A DNA stretch of 9,902 bases from Streptomyces katrae (GCF_000966975.1 NZ_JZWV01000624.1:1-9902), one strand, 5' to 3'. Positions 1 to 6,685 are shown, numbered from the stretch's first letter. Notes: generated from the letters alone by a model not told the origin. Translations and numbers: made by a program.

Positions 1-932
1 CCCTCGTCTGGACCCTGCGCCAGAGCCCGTACCACGACATCGACACCCCGGACACCGAGGTCGACACCGACATCCCCCGGCTGCGCGCCGGGGGAGTGGG
101 CGCCCAGTTCTGGACCCTCCTCGTACCCCCCGGCCCGCCCCGCGCCGACTCCTGCGCCCAGGCCGTGTGCGAGACCCTCGAACAGATCGACGCCGCCCGC
201 GCCCTGATGCGCCGCTACTCCGAGAGCCTGTGCCTCGCGCTGACCGCCGACGACATGGCCGACGCCCGCAACCGCGGCCGGATCGCCTCGTTCCTCGGCC
301 CCGTCCCCGGCAGCACGCTCACCGGATCACTGGGCGCCCTGCGCGCCTTCCACGCCCTCGGCGTGCGCCTGCTCGCGCCCGCCGGAGCACCCTGGGCCGA
401 CGAGGGCCTGACGGCCTTCGGCCACGAGGTGGTCAAGGAGGCGAACCGGCTCGCGATCCTGCTCGACCTGGCGGGCTGCCCGCCCGCCGCAGCCTGCCAG
501 CTCGTGGCCGCCTCCAAGGCGCCCGTGATCATCTCGAACACCGGCGCGGCCTCCCTCAACCCGCACCCGGGCAACGCCACCGACGAGGTCCTCCTCGCCC
601 TGCGCGCCGGCGGCGGCCTGGCGATGGTCACCTTCGACACCGACCGCACCGGCGACTCCCTGCACGCCGTCGCCGACCACGTCGAACACGTACGGGCCCT
701 CGCGGGCCCGGAAGGCGTCGGCCTCGGCGCCGCCTTCGGCTCCGAACACGGAAGCCCGAGGCCGGCCGGACTCACCGACCCCTCGGGCTACCCGCGGCTG
801 ATCGCGGAACTACTGGAACGGGGCTGGTCGGAAACCGAAGTCGCCCTGCTGAGCTGGGGCAACGCCCAGCGGGTGCTGCGCGAGGCGGAGTTCACCGCCC
901 GCGCCGCGCAGTACAAGGGCGCCGCACCCTAG
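1..932 (+). CDS. Peptidase M19 (membrane dipeptidase) family protein, 5'-truncated, probably catalytically inactive
   Basis: The reading frame is open from position 3 to the TAG at 930-932, so the gene begins outside the window; 309 residues are visible. The family is recognisable from the N-terminal TDIPRLRAGGVGAQFW block, then LGALRAFHALGVRLL, PWADEGLTAFGHEVVKEANRL, LLDLAG, KAPVIIS, VADHVEHVRALAG and the C-terminal YPRLIAELLERGWSETEV...WGNAQRVL. M19 enzymes are binuclear zinc dipeptidases that cleave dipeptides, including D-amino-acid-containing ones. Compared from memory with human renal dipeptidase, the Glu125 ligand aligns with Val (codon 303-305), His152 with Gly (384-386), His198 with Gly (474-476), His219 with Asn (537-539), and Asp288 with Ala in VGLGAAFGS. 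The first zinc motif (HxD) lies just off the left edge. The frame is intact and codon use is normal, so this looks like a maintained pseudoenzyme, not a decaying gene. Its role is unknown. Confidence 0.88.
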   Translation, partial: LVWTLRQSPYHDIDTPDTEVDTDIPRLRAGGVGAQFWTLLVPPGPPRADSCAQAVCETLEQIDAARALMRRYSESLCLALTADDMADARNRGRIASFLGPVPGSTLTGSLGALRAFHALGVRLLAPAGAPWADEGLTAFGHEVVKEANRLAILLDLAGCPPAAACQLVAASKAPVIISNTGAASLNPHPGNATDEVLLALRAGGGLAMVTFDTDRTGDSLHAVADHVEHVRALAGPEGVGLGAAFGSEHGSPRPAGLTDPSGYPRLIAELLERGWSETEVALLSWGNAQRVLREAEFTARAAQYKGAAP

Positions 933-2257
933 ACCGCCTGCGGCGCGCGCAGCTCCGCCTCCCGCGCCTGCTGCGGAAGCGACTTCGGCAGCACGGTCGC
1001 CTTCCACAGCCGGACGCCGGACCACACCGTCGCGTAGAGCAGCAGGCCGTTGCGCGTGCAGAGCAGGACCGTGCCCAGCGTGCTGTTGGTGAGGATGTCC
1101 GAGCCGTAGCAGATCGGGAAGATCAGCGTGGTCAGCGCGTTCGCGGCGACCAGCAGCCAGGCGATCGGACGCTGGGTGGTGTTCTTCGAGGTCAGGCAGA
1201 CCGCCGCGAGACCCAGCAGCCAGATCATGTACTGCGGGCTGATGACCCGGCTGGTGACCGTGAAGACCATGATCGCGCAGAGCGCGGCGTCGAACGGCGT
1301 CGCGCTCGACCAGCGGTTGGCCTTCACCCGCCACAGCAGGAGCAGCAGGAAACCGACCACGGTCAGGCCCAGCGAGGCCCGCGCGATGGTCGACACGTAC
1401 GGGCCCACGTACTCGAACGCCCCGTACTGGAAGTTCACCTTGCCGGGCCACAGGTCCACCAGCCGCGCCGCCATCAGCGCCGAACCGCCCAGCGACTCGA
1501 TCTGCACACCCCGGTCGCCCTGGTTCCCCAGGAAGCCCAGCGTGTCCTTGAACAGCAGCGCGAACACCGCCAGCAGACCCGCGGCGGAGAGCACGGCCGC
1601 GACGACCGCGTCCCGCGTGGACTTCCCGCGCGGGGTGCCGAGCAGCGTCAGCAGCGGCCACACCTTCACCATGGCGCCGATACCGGCGATGACCCCGGCG
1701 GCCTTGGGGCGGTGGCGCATGGCGAGCAGCGCGAAGACCGCGAGCAGCGTCACCTGGATGTCGTAGCGGGCGAACGGCGTCGCCATCATCATCGGCAGCG
1801 TCACCAGCCACACCAGCGCACCGGCCATGCTGCCGTCGCTGCGCCGCGCCGCCCGGATCAGACCGAGCAGGACCACGCCGTCGCACAGGACCGTGAGGGC
1901 GACGAAGGCCTGGAAGTAGGTGAGGAACGGCAGCAGGTCCGGGGAGAGGAAGATCGCGGCGGCCGCCGGGGGGTACTGCCACATGATGTCGTTGTGCGGC
2001 AGGGTCCAGTGGACCAGCACGTTGTACCAGTTGTGGTAGGTCGCGGTGACCTCCACCCGGACGACGTTCGAGCTGAAGAAGTCGTGGACGAGCATCCAGA
2101 GCATCGCCGCCCTGGTGGCCAGCCAGATGCCCGCGATGCCCAGAAGGGCGCCGCGTCCTCGCATGGCCGCTTCGAAGGAGGCCCGCCGGCCGCGCGCGGC
2201 GGGCGCCGCCGACGCGGTTGCGGTGGGGTGGGCTGTGGGGCTGCTGGTCGTGGTCAT
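929..2257 (-). CDS. GT87 (DUF2029) family integral-membrane glycosyltransferase
   Basis: A 442-residue protein with a Thr/Ser/Ala/Pro-rich cytoplasmic N-terminus (about 1-35) followed by roughly ten hydrophobic segments. GT87 members are GT-C fold enzymes that take a sugar, usually mannose, from a polyprenyl-phosphate carrier and add it to a lipid or glycan on the outer face of the membrane; PimE is the known mycobacterial example. Matching blocks are HDFFSSN (58-64, the loop that carries the catalytic Asp in GT-C enzymes), PHNDIMWQYPP (87-97), FARYD (162-166), AMVKVWPLLTLLGTPRG (195-211), NQGDRGVQIES (245-255) and SRVISPQYMIWLLG (336-349). The frame stays open upstream to an ATG at 2413, but that start lies inside the neighbouring dehydrogenase gene. 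The ATG at 2257 is preferred because translation from 2413 would add a non-family-like leader and because a -10 box sits just ahead of 2257. The stop shares CTAG with the convergent M19 gene. The acceptor is not predictable from sequence. Confidence 0.88.
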   Translation of the reverse strand: MTTTSSPTAHPTATASAAPAARGRRASFEAAMRGRGALLGIAGIWLATRAAMLWMLVHDFFSSNVVRVEVTATYHNWYNVLVHWTLPHNDIMWQYPPAAAAIFLSPDLLPFLTYFQAFVALTVLCDGVVLLGLIRAARRSDGSMAGALVWLVTLPMMMATPFARYDIQVTLLAVFALLAMRHRPKAAGVIAGIGAMVKVWPLLTLLGTPRGKSTRDAVVAAVLSAAGLLAVFALLFKDTLGFLGNQGDRGVQIESLGGSALMAARLVDLWPGKVNFQYGAFEYVGPYVSTIARASLGLTVVGFLLLLLWRVKANRWSSATPFDAALCAIMVFTVTSRVISPQYMIWLLGLAAVCLTSKNTTQRPIAWLLVAANALTTLIFPICYGSDILTNSTLGTVLLCTRNGLLLYATVWSGVRLWKATVLPKSLPQQAREAELRAPQAV

Positions 2258-2285
2258 CGGCCCGAAGTCTACCCAGTCATTTATT
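2255..2285 (-). promoter_or_regulatory. Candidate leaderless promoter of the GT87 gene
   Basis: On the minus strand TAGACT (2266-2271) matches the actinobacterial -10 form TAGNNT and ends 8 bases before the ATG at 2257, so transcription would start at or next to the start codon. No GGAG-like site precedes the ATG. There is no recognisable -35 hexamer at 17-18 bases. The surrounding 2260-2330 stretch is notably AT-rich for this genome. Confidence 0.45.
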
Positions 2286-2361
2286 CCACTTCTTTGACTG
2301 AGAACCTTCAAAAGTGGGTACCGGTATACGCCCTGGTCAGCCCCGAGCCGCCGGAAATTCC

Positions 2362-3705
2362 TCAGGCCTGCGGGCGTCCCATGGCCCGGTACGTCCACCC
2401 GGCCCCACGCCACCGCAGCGGGTCCAGCGCGTTCCGCCCGTCCAGGATCAGCCGGTCCGTGACCACGGAACCCAGCTCCGCGGGGTCGAGTTCACGGAAC
2501 TCCCGCCACTCGGTGAGGTGCAGCACGACCTCCGCACCACGGGCCGCGGCCAGCGCGGAGTCGGCGTAGCCGAGGGTGGGGAAGACGCGGCGGGCGTTGT
2601 CCATGCCCTTGGGGTCGTAGACGGTGACCTGCCCGCCCTGCAGGTGGATCTGCCCGGCCACGTTCAGCGCCGGCGAGTCGCGCACGTCGTCCGAGTCGGG
2701 CTTGAAGGTGGCGCCCAGCACGGCCACCCGCTTGCCCAGGAAGGACCCGCCCACCGCCTCGCGCGCCAGCTCGACCATGTGGCCGCGGCGCCGCATGTTG
2801 ATGGAGTCGACCTCCCTGAGGAAGGTCAGCGCCTGGTCGGCGCCCAGTTCGCCGGCCCGGGCCATGAACGCCCGGATGTCCTTGGGCAGGCAGCCGCCGC
2901 CGAAACCGATGCCGGCGCGCAGGAACTTGGCGCCGATCCGCTCGTCGTAACCGATGGCCTCGGCGAGCTTGACGACGTCACCGCCGGCGGCCTCGCACAC
3001 CTCGGCCATGGCGTTGATGAAGGAGATCTTGGTGGCGAGGAAGGAGTTGGCGGCCGTCTTGACCAGCTCGGCCGTCGGGAAGTCGGTCACCACCAGCGGG
3101 GTCCCCTCCGCCATCGGCGTCGCGTACACCTCCCGCAGCAGCTTCTCCCCGCGCTCGCCCCGCACACCGATGACGATCCGGTCGGGGTGCAGGGTGTCCT
3201 GCACGGCGAAGCCCTCGCGCAGGAACTCCGGGTTCCACGCCAGTTCCACGTCCGCGCCCGCCGGAGCCAGCGCGGCGAGCTTCGCGGCGAGCCGCTCGGC
3301 CGACCCCACCGGGACGGTGGACTTCCCCACCACCAGGGCGGGCCGCGTCAGATGCGGTGCCAGCGACTCCATGGCGGAGTCCACATACGACATGTCACAC
3401 GCGTACTCGCCGTGCTTCTGCGGCGTGTTCACGCACACGAAGTGGACGTCGCCGAACTCCCCGACCTCCTCCCACGACCGAGTGAACCGCAGCCGCCCGG
3501 TGGACGCCGGCAGCCCGGCGACGTGCTGGGCGAGCAGCTCCTCCAGCCCCGGCTCGTACATCGGGACCCGGCCCGCGGCCAGCATCTCGATCTTCTCCGG
3601 CACCACGTCCAGCCCCAGCACCTCGAACCCGAGCTCCGCCATGGCCGCGGCGTGCGTGGCGCCCAAGTAGCCGGTGCCGATCACGGTGATCTTGAGGGGG
3701 GCCAT
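2362..3705 (-). CDS. ugd: UDP-glucose 6-dehydrogenase
   Basis: A 447-residue cytosolic enzyme of normal family length that oxidises UDP-glucose to UDP-glucuronate with two NAD+. The N-terminal Rossmann domain starts MAPLKITVIGTGYLG with the GxGYLG NAD motif at 10-15. The family core is present: VCVNTP (90-95), GKSTVPVGS (127-135), NPEFLREG (158-165), the active-site Lys216/Asn220 in ELVKTAANS, and the catalytic Cys272 in GFGGGCLPKD (268-276). The C-terminal UDP-binding domain has GATFKPDSDDVRDSPA (331-346) and VYDP (362-365). The ATG at 3705 is chosen because the protein family begins there and GGAG lies 5 bases upstream (3711-3714); the frame extends to 3825 but those 40 residues are unlike the family. 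The product feeds uronic acid or decarboxylated pentose into cell-wall polymers or exopolysaccharide. It lies 104 bases upstream of the GT87 gene on the same strand. Related families (GDP-mannose and UDP-ManNAc dehydrogenases) share the fold, so the substrate is likely but not proven. Confidence 0.93.
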   Translation of the reverse strand: MAPLKITVIGTGYLGATHAAAMAELGFEVLGLDVVPEKIEMLAAGRVPMYEPGLEELLAQHVAGLPASTGRLRFTRSWEEVGEFGDVHFVCVNTPQKHGEYACDMSYVDSAMESLAPHLTRPALVVGKSTVPVGSAERLAAKLAALAPAGADVELAWNPEFLREGFAVQDTLHPDRIVIGVRGERGEKLLREVYATPMAEGTPLVVTDFPTAELVKTAANSFLATKISFINAMAEVCEAAGGDVVKLAEAIGYDERIGAKFLRAGIGFGGGCLPKDIRAFMARAGELGADQALTFLREVDSINMRRRGHMVELAREAVGGSFLGKRVAVLGATFKPDSDDVRDSPALNVAGQIHLQGGQVTVYDPKGMDNARRVFPTLGYADSALAAARGAEVVLHLTEWREFRELDPAELGSVVTDRLILDGRNALDPLRWRGAGWTYRAMGRPQA

Positions 3706-3722
3706 GGATGCTCCAGAGGTGC

Positions 3723-3740
3723 GGGGCCGTTTGCGGCCCC
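3723..3740 (-). other. Stem-loop in the 5' leader of the UDP-glucose dehydrogenase gene
   Basis: GGGGCCG (3723-3729) and CGGCCCC (3734-3740) pair perfectly over 7 bases with a 4-base loop. The hairpin ends 8 bases before the GGAG ribosome binding site, so it could affect translation or mRNA stability. It is too close to the start to be a terminator of another gene on this strand. Confidence 0.5.
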
Positions 3741-3742
3741 CG

Positions 3743-3778
3743 AGCATAGTCGGGCCGGTCCCTGGGGACGTTCCCGGG
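3743..3778 (-). promoter_or_regulatory. Candidate -10 box and imperfect palindrome upstream of the UDP-glucose dehydrogenase gene
   Basis: On the minus strand TATGCT (3743-3748) fits the TANNNT -10 pattern. At 3761-3778 an 18-base imperfect palindrome (CCTGGGGACGTTCCCGGG, 14 of 18 positions symmetric) overlaps where the -35 region would be. A good -35 hexamer is not visible, and a start from this box would fall within the hairpin at 3723-3740. The call is weak. Confidence 0.25.
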
Positions 3779-3848
3779 AGCATCCGGAGGATCCGGCTGT
3801 CACGCAGCTCACGTACGCGCCGCATATCGCTGCACCGGGCCCGGGAAC

Positions 3849-3880
3849 TAGAATTTGGGTTACTTAACGGTAGTTAGCAT
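3849..3880. promoter_or_regulatory. AT-rich control island with a TAAC-N4-GTTA inverted repeat between divergent genes
   Basis: This short AT-rich patch stands out in the 250-base divergent region. It holds TAGAAT (3849-3854, fits TANNNT) and an inverted repeat TAAC (3865-3868), GGTA, GTTA (3873-3876), about 80 bases upstream of the acyl-CoA dehydrogenase start. Symmetric AAC/GTT half-sites are common in operators of TetR-family regulators of lipid catabolism in actinomycetes, so a TetR-type operator is plausible. The repeat arms are only 4 bases, so chance cannot be excluded. Confidence 0.35.
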
Positions 3881-3955
3881 CCCGCGCCGAGCGCACGCCA
3901 GCGACGCACAGCCGCCGGCCTGCCACCGGCGCCGCAGACTGGGGAGTGAAAGATC

Positions 3956-5113
3956 TTGGCGGGTTCTGCCGACTTCGACCTGTACCGCCCGGCCGAGGAG
4001 CACGACATGCTCCGCGAGTCGGTCCGCGCGCTCTGCGAGGCGAAGATCCTCCCGTTCGCGGCCACGGTCGACGAGGAGGCGCGCTTCCCGCAGGAGGCCC
4101 TCGACGCCCTCGTCGCCAACGACCTGCACGCCGTCCACGTGCCCGAGACCTACGGCGGCGCCGGCGCCGACGCCCTCGCCACGGTCATCGTGATCGAGGA
4201 GGTGGCCCGCGTCTGCGCCTCCTCCTCCCTGATCCCGGCCGTCAACAAGCTCGGCTCCCTCCCGGTGATCCTCTCCGGCTCCGAGGAGCTCAAGGCCAAG
4301 TACCTCGGCCCGCTGGCCAAGGGCGACGCGATGTTCTCCTACTGCCTCTCCGAGCCCGACGCGGGCTCCGACGCGGCCGGCATGAAGACCCGCGCGGTCC
4401 GCGACGGCGACTTCTGGGTCCTCAACGGCGTCAAGCGCTGGATCACCAACGCGGGCGTCTCCGACTACTACACGGTCATGGCCGTCACCGACCCCGAGAA
4501 GCGCTCCAAGGGCATCTCGGCCTTCGTCGTCGAGAAGTCGGACGAGGGCGTCTCCTTCGGCGCCCCGGAGAAGAAGCTCGGCATCAAGGGCTCCCCGACG
4601 CGCGAGGTCTACCTCGACAACGTCCGTATCCCCGCCGACCGCATGATCGGCGCCGAGGGCACCGGCTTCGCCACCGCGATGAAGACCCTCGACCACACCC
4701 GCATCACCATCGCCGCCCAGGCCCTCGGCATCGCCCAGGGCGCCCTGGACTACGCGAAGGGCTACGTCCAGGAGCGCAAGCAGTTCGGCAAGCCGATCGG
4801 CGACTTCCAGGGCGTCCAGTTCATGCTCGCGGACATGGCCATGAAGATCGAGGCCGCCCGCCAGCTGACCTACGCGGCCGCCGCCAAGTCCGAGCGCGTC
4901 GACTCCGACCTGACCTTCTTCGGCGCCGCGGCCAAGTGCTTCGCCTCCGACGTCGCGATGGAGGTCACCACGGACGCCGTCCAGCTCCTCGGCGGCTACG
5001 GCTACACCCGCGACTACCCGGTCGAGCGCATGATGCGCGACGCGAAGATCACTCAGATCTACGAGGGCACGAACCAGGTCCAGCGCATCGTCATGGCCCG
5101 CAACCTGCCGTAA
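3956..5113 (+). CDS. Acyl-CoA dehydrogenase (SCAD/MCAD-type)
   Basis: A 385-residue FAD flavoenzyme that introduces the alpha-beta double bond in acyl-CoA, passing electrons to ETF; cytoplasmic. The start is TTG at 3956, where the family-typical FDLYRPAEEHDMLRESVRALCE begins, with GGGGAG at 3941-3946 (9-base spacer); no ATG or GTG fits. The helical N-terminal domain is followed by the middle beta domain with YCLSEPDAGSDAAGMKT (FAD/substrate motif) and WITNAG, and the C-terminal domain with RKQFGKPIGDFQ and QLLGGYGYTRDYPVERMMRDAKI. The catalytic base is Glu370 in IYEGTNQVQR, as in MCAD-type enzymes. All these motifs are intact, so it should be active. Chain-length or branched-chain preference cannot be told from sequence. 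It is divergent from the UDP-glucose dehydrogenase gene and is closed by a terminator, so it appears monocistronic and functionally separate from the glycan genes. Confidence 0.95.
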   Translation: MAGSADFDLYRPAEEHDMLRESVRALCEAKILPFAATVDEEARFPQEALDALVANDLHAVHVPETYGGAGADALATVIVIEEVARVCASSSLIPAVNKLGSLPVILSGSEELKAKYLGPLAKGDAMFSYCLSEPDAGSDAAGMKTRAVRDGDFWVLNGVKRWITNAGVSDYYTVMAVTDPEKRSKGISAFVVEKSDEGVSFGAPEKKLGIKGSPTREVYLDNVRIPADRMIGAEGTGFATAMKTLDHTRITIAAQALGIAQGALDYAKGYVQERKQFGKPIGDFQGVQFMLADMAMKIEAARQLTYAAAAKSERVDSDLTFFGAAAKCFASDVAMEVTTDAVQLLGGYGYTRDYPVERMMRDAKITQIYEGTNQVQRIVMARNLP

Positions 5114-5138
5114 CGCGCACCGGCCCGCTCCATCCCCA

Positions 5139-5173
5139 CGACAAGGCCCCGGCGTCCGCCGAGGGCCTTGTCG
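5139..5173 (+). terminator. Hairpin terminator after the acyl-CoA dehydrogenase gene
   Basis: CGACAAGGCCC (5139-5149) pairs perfectly with GGGCCTTGTCG (5163-5173). The stem continues as CGGC (5150-5153) with GCCG (5158-5161) past a single bulged A, leaving a GTCC loop. It lies 25 bases after the TAA stop. There is no U-tract, which is usual for Streptomyces terminators. Confidence 0.85.
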
Positions 5174-5455
5174 CGCTTGCGTCCGGCCGCGGAGCGCGGG
5201 TGGCCGGGGGGTGGAGGCGAAGGGTTCTTTTGTAACGATTCCGATCCAGCGGGTGGGGTCGTGGGCGGTGTGCGCCCCCGGTGGGCGGTGTGCTGCCGGT
5301 GTGGGGCGCATCGATCGGGGGGTCCCGGGGGGTTGCGGTGTGCGGCCGGATGTGGTGGGGCGGGTTTCCGGGCTGAGCAGGGGGTCTTCCGTCCGGGGCG
5401 GTGCGTGCCGCCCTTATATAGGGGACGGGCCGGGGGCCTCGGGCCCGCACCGGGC

Positions 5456-5480
5456 GGAACCCGTCGTAACCGGAACGTTG
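5456..5480 (+). promoter_or_regulatory. Possible ECF-sigma type promoter for the nucleotidylyltransferase operon
   Basis: GGAAC (5456-5460) is followed after 15 bases by CGTTG (5476-5480). This resembles ECF-sigma promoters of the SigE type (GGAAC -35 with a CGT-containing -10), although the spacer is a base shorter than usual. SigE in Streptomyces controls cell-envelope genes, which would fit. No good TTGACA/TAGNNT pair is seen in the same region. GGAAC also recurs at 5472, so chance is a real possibility. Confidence 0.22.
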
Positions 5481-5565
5481 CCGGAGCCGGGCCGGGCGGG
5501 GATCCGACGGGATTCGCAGCGTGCGGGATGGGCTAACTTTGAAGCTTCGTACGCCTGAACCGGTT

Positions 5566-5573
5566 GGGGAGAG
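5566..5573 (+). promoter_or_regulatory. Ribosome binding site of the nucleotidylyltransferase gene
   Basis: GGGGAGAG sits 6 bases before the ATG at 5580 and fixes that start. It is the strongest ribosome binding site in the window, and an A-rich spacer (AACAAA) follows it. Confidence 0.8.
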
Positions 5574-5579
5574 AACAAA

Positions 5580-6662
5580 ATGACGGAAGCGATCCTGCTG
5601 GTCGGCGGGCAGGGGACGCGTCTGCGCCCCGTGACGGTGAACACCCCCAAGCCGATGGTTCCGGCAGCGGGCGTCCCGTTCCTCGCCCACCAGATAGCCA
5701 GGGCCGCCGCCGCCGGTGTCACGCACATCGTGATGGCCACCTGCTACCTCGCCGAGGTCTTCGAGCCCTACTTCGGTGACGGATCCGACTTCGGCATCAG
5801 CCTGGAGTACGTCGTCGAGGACGAGCCGCTGGGTACGGGCGGCGCCATCCGCAACGCCGCCCAGCGCCTGACCGGCGGCCCGGACTCCCCCGTCCTCGTC
5901 TTCAACGGCGACATCCTGACCGGCCTCGACATCGCCGGCCTGGTCGAGTCCCACCAGGCGGCCGACGCCGACGTCTCCCTCCACCTCGTGCGCGTCGAGG
6001 ACCCCCGCGCCTTCGGCCTGGTCCCCACCGACGCCGACGGCCGGGTCCTCGCGTTCACCGAGAAGCCGGAGACCCCCGAAGAGATCATCACCGACCAGAT
6101 CAACGCCGGCTGCTACGTCTTCCGCCGCAGCGTGATCGACTCCATTCCGGCCGGCCGACCGGTATCCGTCGAGCGTGAGACCTTCCCCGGCCTCCTCGCC
6201 TCCGGTGCCAAGCTGCACGGCGTGACCGAGGACACCTACTGGCTGGACCTCGGCAAGCCCGAGTCCTTCGTCCAGGCCTCCGCCGACCTCGTGCGCGGCA
6301 TCGTCTCCTCCCCGGCCGTCCCCGGTCCCCGCGGCGAGGCCCTGGTCCTGCCCGGTGCCCAGGTGGCGGAAGGCGCCAAGCTGACGGGCGGTACCGTTGT
6401 GGGTGCCGGCGCCCGGATCGAATCGGGTGCTGTCGTCCAGGGCTCCATCGTGCTGGACGGCGCGATCCTCGGCGCGGACACGGTGGTGAACGCCAGCCTC
6501 ATCGGCGCCGGCGCCTCGGTGGGTTCGCGCACCGTCGTGACCGGTGCCGTCATCGGTGACGGTGCCGTCGTGGGGGCTGACAACGAACTTCGTGCAGGGG
6601 TTCGGGTGTGGTGCGAGGCCGAACTGCCCGACGCAGCCGTCCGCTTCTCCTCCGACCGGTGA
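5580..6662 (+). CDS. Sugar-1-phosphate nucleotidylyltransferase (probable GDP-mannose pyrophosphorylase-like NDP-sugar synthase)
   Basis: A 360-residue cytosolic enzyme that joins a sugar 1-phosphate to an NTP, giving an NDP-sugar and pyrophosphate. The N-terminal nucleotidyltransferase domain has the signature LVGGQGTRLRPVTVNTPKPMVP (7-28), EDEPLGTGGAIR (80-91), the Mg-binding Asp111 in VFNGDIL, FTEKPETP (159-166), NAGCYVF (175-181) and WLDLGKPE (221-228). From about 255 to 345 a left-handed beta-helix of hexapeptide-type repeats (VLPGAQVAEGAKL, GTVVGAGARI, SIVLDGAIL, SLIGAGASV, AVIGDGAVV) follows. This layout is typical of short eukaryote-like and actinobacterial GDP-mannose pyrophosphorylases and of glucose-1-phosphate thymidylyl/uridylyltransferase relatives; the sugar and base are not certain. 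GDP-mannose is favoured because the next gene is a polyprenol-phosphate-mannose synthase homologue that would use it. The TGA stop overlaps or immediately precedes the possible starts of that gene. Confidence 0.9.
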   Translation: MTEAILLVGGQGTRLRPVTVNTPKPMVPAAGVPFLAHQIARAAAAGVTHIVMATCYLAEVFEPYFGDGSDFGISLEYVVEDEPLGTGGAIRNAAQRLTGGPDSPVLVFNGDILTGLDIAGLVESHQAADADVSLHLVRVEDPRAFGLVPTDADGRVLAFTEKPETPEEIITDQINAGCYVFRRSVIDSIPAGRPVSVERETFPGLLASGAKLHGVTEDTYWLDLGKPESFVQASADLVRGIVSSPAVPGPRGEALVLPGAQVAEGAKLTGGTVVGAGARIESGAVVQGSIVLDGAILGADTVVNASLIGAGASVGSRTVVTGAVIGDGAVVGADNELRAGVRVWCEAELPDAAVRFSSDR

Positions 6663-6685
6663 CCAACTCAGTGAGGCATAACCCT

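Larger units (their letters stand above)
5174..5579. other. Intergenic region of about 400 bases, G-rich on the + strand, no gene seen
   Basis: No convincing gene is present: the open frames here run through the upstream terminator or into the next gene in a wrong frame, and their translations are Gly/Arg-rich low-complexity sequence. From about 5195 to 5405 the + strand is rich in G and T with many GGG-GGGGGG runs and few C runs, unlike the flanking coding DNA. Exceptions are a small AT patch TTCTTTTGTAACGATT (5224-5239) and TTATATA (5414-5420). The last 130 bases most likely hold the promoter and leader of the nucleotidylyltransferase gene. Confidence 0.6.

Noticed and set aside
2258..2413. 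N-terminal extension of the GT87 protein to an ATG at 2413
   Set aside because: It would overlap the end of ugd, adds 52 residues unrelated to the family, and lies upstream of a better start signal.
167..2569. An 800-codon + strand open frame spanning two genes
   Set aside because: It runs in another frame through the M19 gene and antisense through GT87 and part of ugd, and its translation is Arg/Pro/His-rich low-complexity sequence. Long stop-free shadow frames are expected at this GC content.
3860..5311. A 483-codon minus-strand open frame opposite the acyl-CoA dehydrogenase
   Set aside because: The + strand product is a full-length, motif-complete enzyme, and the antisense translation is Gly/Val/Asp/Leu-rich shadow sequence that also crosses the terminator.
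5411..5424. TTATATA flanked by CCC and GGG as a strong promoter or palindromic operator
   Set aside because: There is no -35 hexamer at 16-18 bases, and the symmetry extends to only 4 bases on each side.
5168..5558. Possible small proteins (115-122 codons) in the intergenic region
   Set aside because: They start inside the terminator stem or lack a ribosome binding site, and have Gly/Arg-rich translations that follow the base composition only.
5091..6218. A 375-codon minus-strand open frame opposite the nucleotidylyltransferase
   Set aside because: It is antisense to a well-supported gene and runs through the G-rich spacer, with no family motifs.
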